Assembly (NCBI GenBank): GCA_023458995.1
Contig: JAEWVV010000076.1
Coordinates: forward strand, 1-6,155
DNA from: Bacillota bacterium
GTDB lineage: Bacteria > Bacillota_I > Bacilli_A > Acholeplasmatales > Acholeplasmataceae
Direction of reading: 5' to 3'
DNA length: 6,155 nucleotides
A model generated the notes under the pieces. That model did not search any database. It was not told where the DNA came from and saw nothing but the letters and a program-made list of their open reading frames with translations. This document shows, piece after piece, positions 5,839-6,155 of the stretch; within the stretch, counting starts at the first letter, position 1, and every line of letters begins with the position of its first letter. Both the position numbers and the translations under genes were made by a program.

Positions 5839-5874
5839 AAAAAATGCGTGAATTTTATTCACCCGTTATTTTTG
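5837..5874. terminator. bidirectional terminator between convergent genes
   Basis: GTGAAT (5848-5853) pairs with ATTCAC (5857-5862) across a TTT loop. On the minus strand the hairpin is followed by GC, then A, then eight Ts (complement of 5837-5844), a good terminator for the phosphodiesterase gene. On the plus strand the following tract (TTATTTTT, 5867-5874) is offset by a few bases and weaker. The minus-strand stop codon (5855-5857) lies within the hairpin. Confidence 0.65.
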
Positions 5875-6155
5875 GTTCAAAATATTCAAAGACAACATTG
5901 TGGTAATGGGATTTAACAAAATCGAATTCATTTTGATTTCTAGCGGCATAACTGATAATAGTTGTGCCTTTTCTCTTTAATCGATCAAGCTTTTTATTGG
6001 GTAAGTCTTTAATGCCATAGGAGATAAAATCAGGTTTCGTAAAAACGTTGAAAACAAGTTTTTTCATGAGAAATTTAAGGGATTTACTCATTTTAGGATC
6101 ATCTTTAAATGATTCTGAGATTTGTCCTCTAATCACATGCGGATACTTTTTCTTT
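5855..6155 (-). CDS. glycerophosphodiester phosphodiesterase family protein, C-terminal part (5' end outside window)
   Basis: The reverse frame is open from the right edge to a TAA at 5857-5855, giving 99 residues. Its start reads KKKYPHVIRGQIS, then come KPDFISYGI and a C-terminal VVFEYFEP. These fit the end of bacterial GDPD-type TIM-barrel enzymes, where an RGQ(L/I)S segment, a KPDFIxY strand and a final xxFE strand are common. Such enzymes hydrolyse glycerophosphodiesters from phospholipid turnover to glycerol 3-phosphate and an alcohol. The metal-binding His/Glu residues of the family lie in the N-terminal part, outside the window, so activity cannot be judged. A GTG at 6136-6134 could be read as a start but would leave out most of the domain; continuous family-like sequence upstream shows the gene goes on. 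The usual Trp of the late WT(V/I) strand appears replaced (IISYAARN). Confidence 0.72.
   Translation of the reverse strand, partial: KKKYPHVIRGQISESFKDDPKMSKSLKFLMKKLVFNVFTKPDFISYGIKDLPNKKLDRLKRKGTTIISYAARNQNEFDFVKSHYHNVVFEYFEPKITGE

Noticed and set aside
1..6155. Alternative genetic code (TGA as tryptophan)
   Set aside because: TGA ends the ferredoxin and alpha-subunit genes at precise ATGA junctions, and tryptophans in the proteins are encoded by TGG.

Overview
The window is AT-rich, low-GC Firmicutes/Mollicutes-type DNA. Shine-Dalgarno sites are strong, there are poly-T terminators and TGTTATAAT extended -10 boxes, and two sequences resemble cre sites (CcpA operators). TGA is used as a stop (1768-1770 and 2835-2837) and tryptophan is TGG, so this is the standard bacterial code and not the Mycoplasma/Spiroplasma code. 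An Acholeplasma-like or related low-GC anaerobe is my best guess. This is inference; nothing in the window fixes the species.

Layout. Positions 1-262 hold the end of a chloramphenicol-acetyltransferase-like gene with an in-frame TAA near the left edge, followed by a clear terminator. Positions 263-457 are a regulatory region: direct repeats, a perfect 9+9 bp inverted repeat, an extended -10 promoter and a near-consensus cre sequence. Positions 458-4106 are a tightly packed five-gene operon: a leucine-dehydrogenase-type amino acid dehydrogenase, a two-cluster ferredoxin subunit, and the alpha, beta and gamma subunits of a 2-oxoacid:ferredoxin oxidoreductase of the VorDBAC type. It ends at a strong hairpin terminator. 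Positions 4164-4192 are a second promoter with a cre-like sequence over its -35. It drives a major-facilitator (SLC45/GPH-like sugar transporter) gene at 4234-5838. A short hairpin at 5848-5862 separates this from a convergent minus-strand gene, the C-terminal part of a glycerophosphodiester phosphodiesterase that runs off the right edge.

How it works together. The dehydrogenase would deaminate leucine, valine or isoleucine to branched 2-oxoacids, making NADH and ammonia. The four-subunit oxidoreductase would then convert these to branched acyl-CoAs, CO2 and reduced ferredoxin. The acyl-CoA could feed branched fatty-acid synthesis or ATP formation, but no gene for either is in the window. The cre-like sequences suggest that both this operon and the sugar transporter respond to carbon source. 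I see no mobile element, CRISPR array, tRNA or rRNA. The most unusual signals are the structured operon promoter region and a large extra loop in the transporter.
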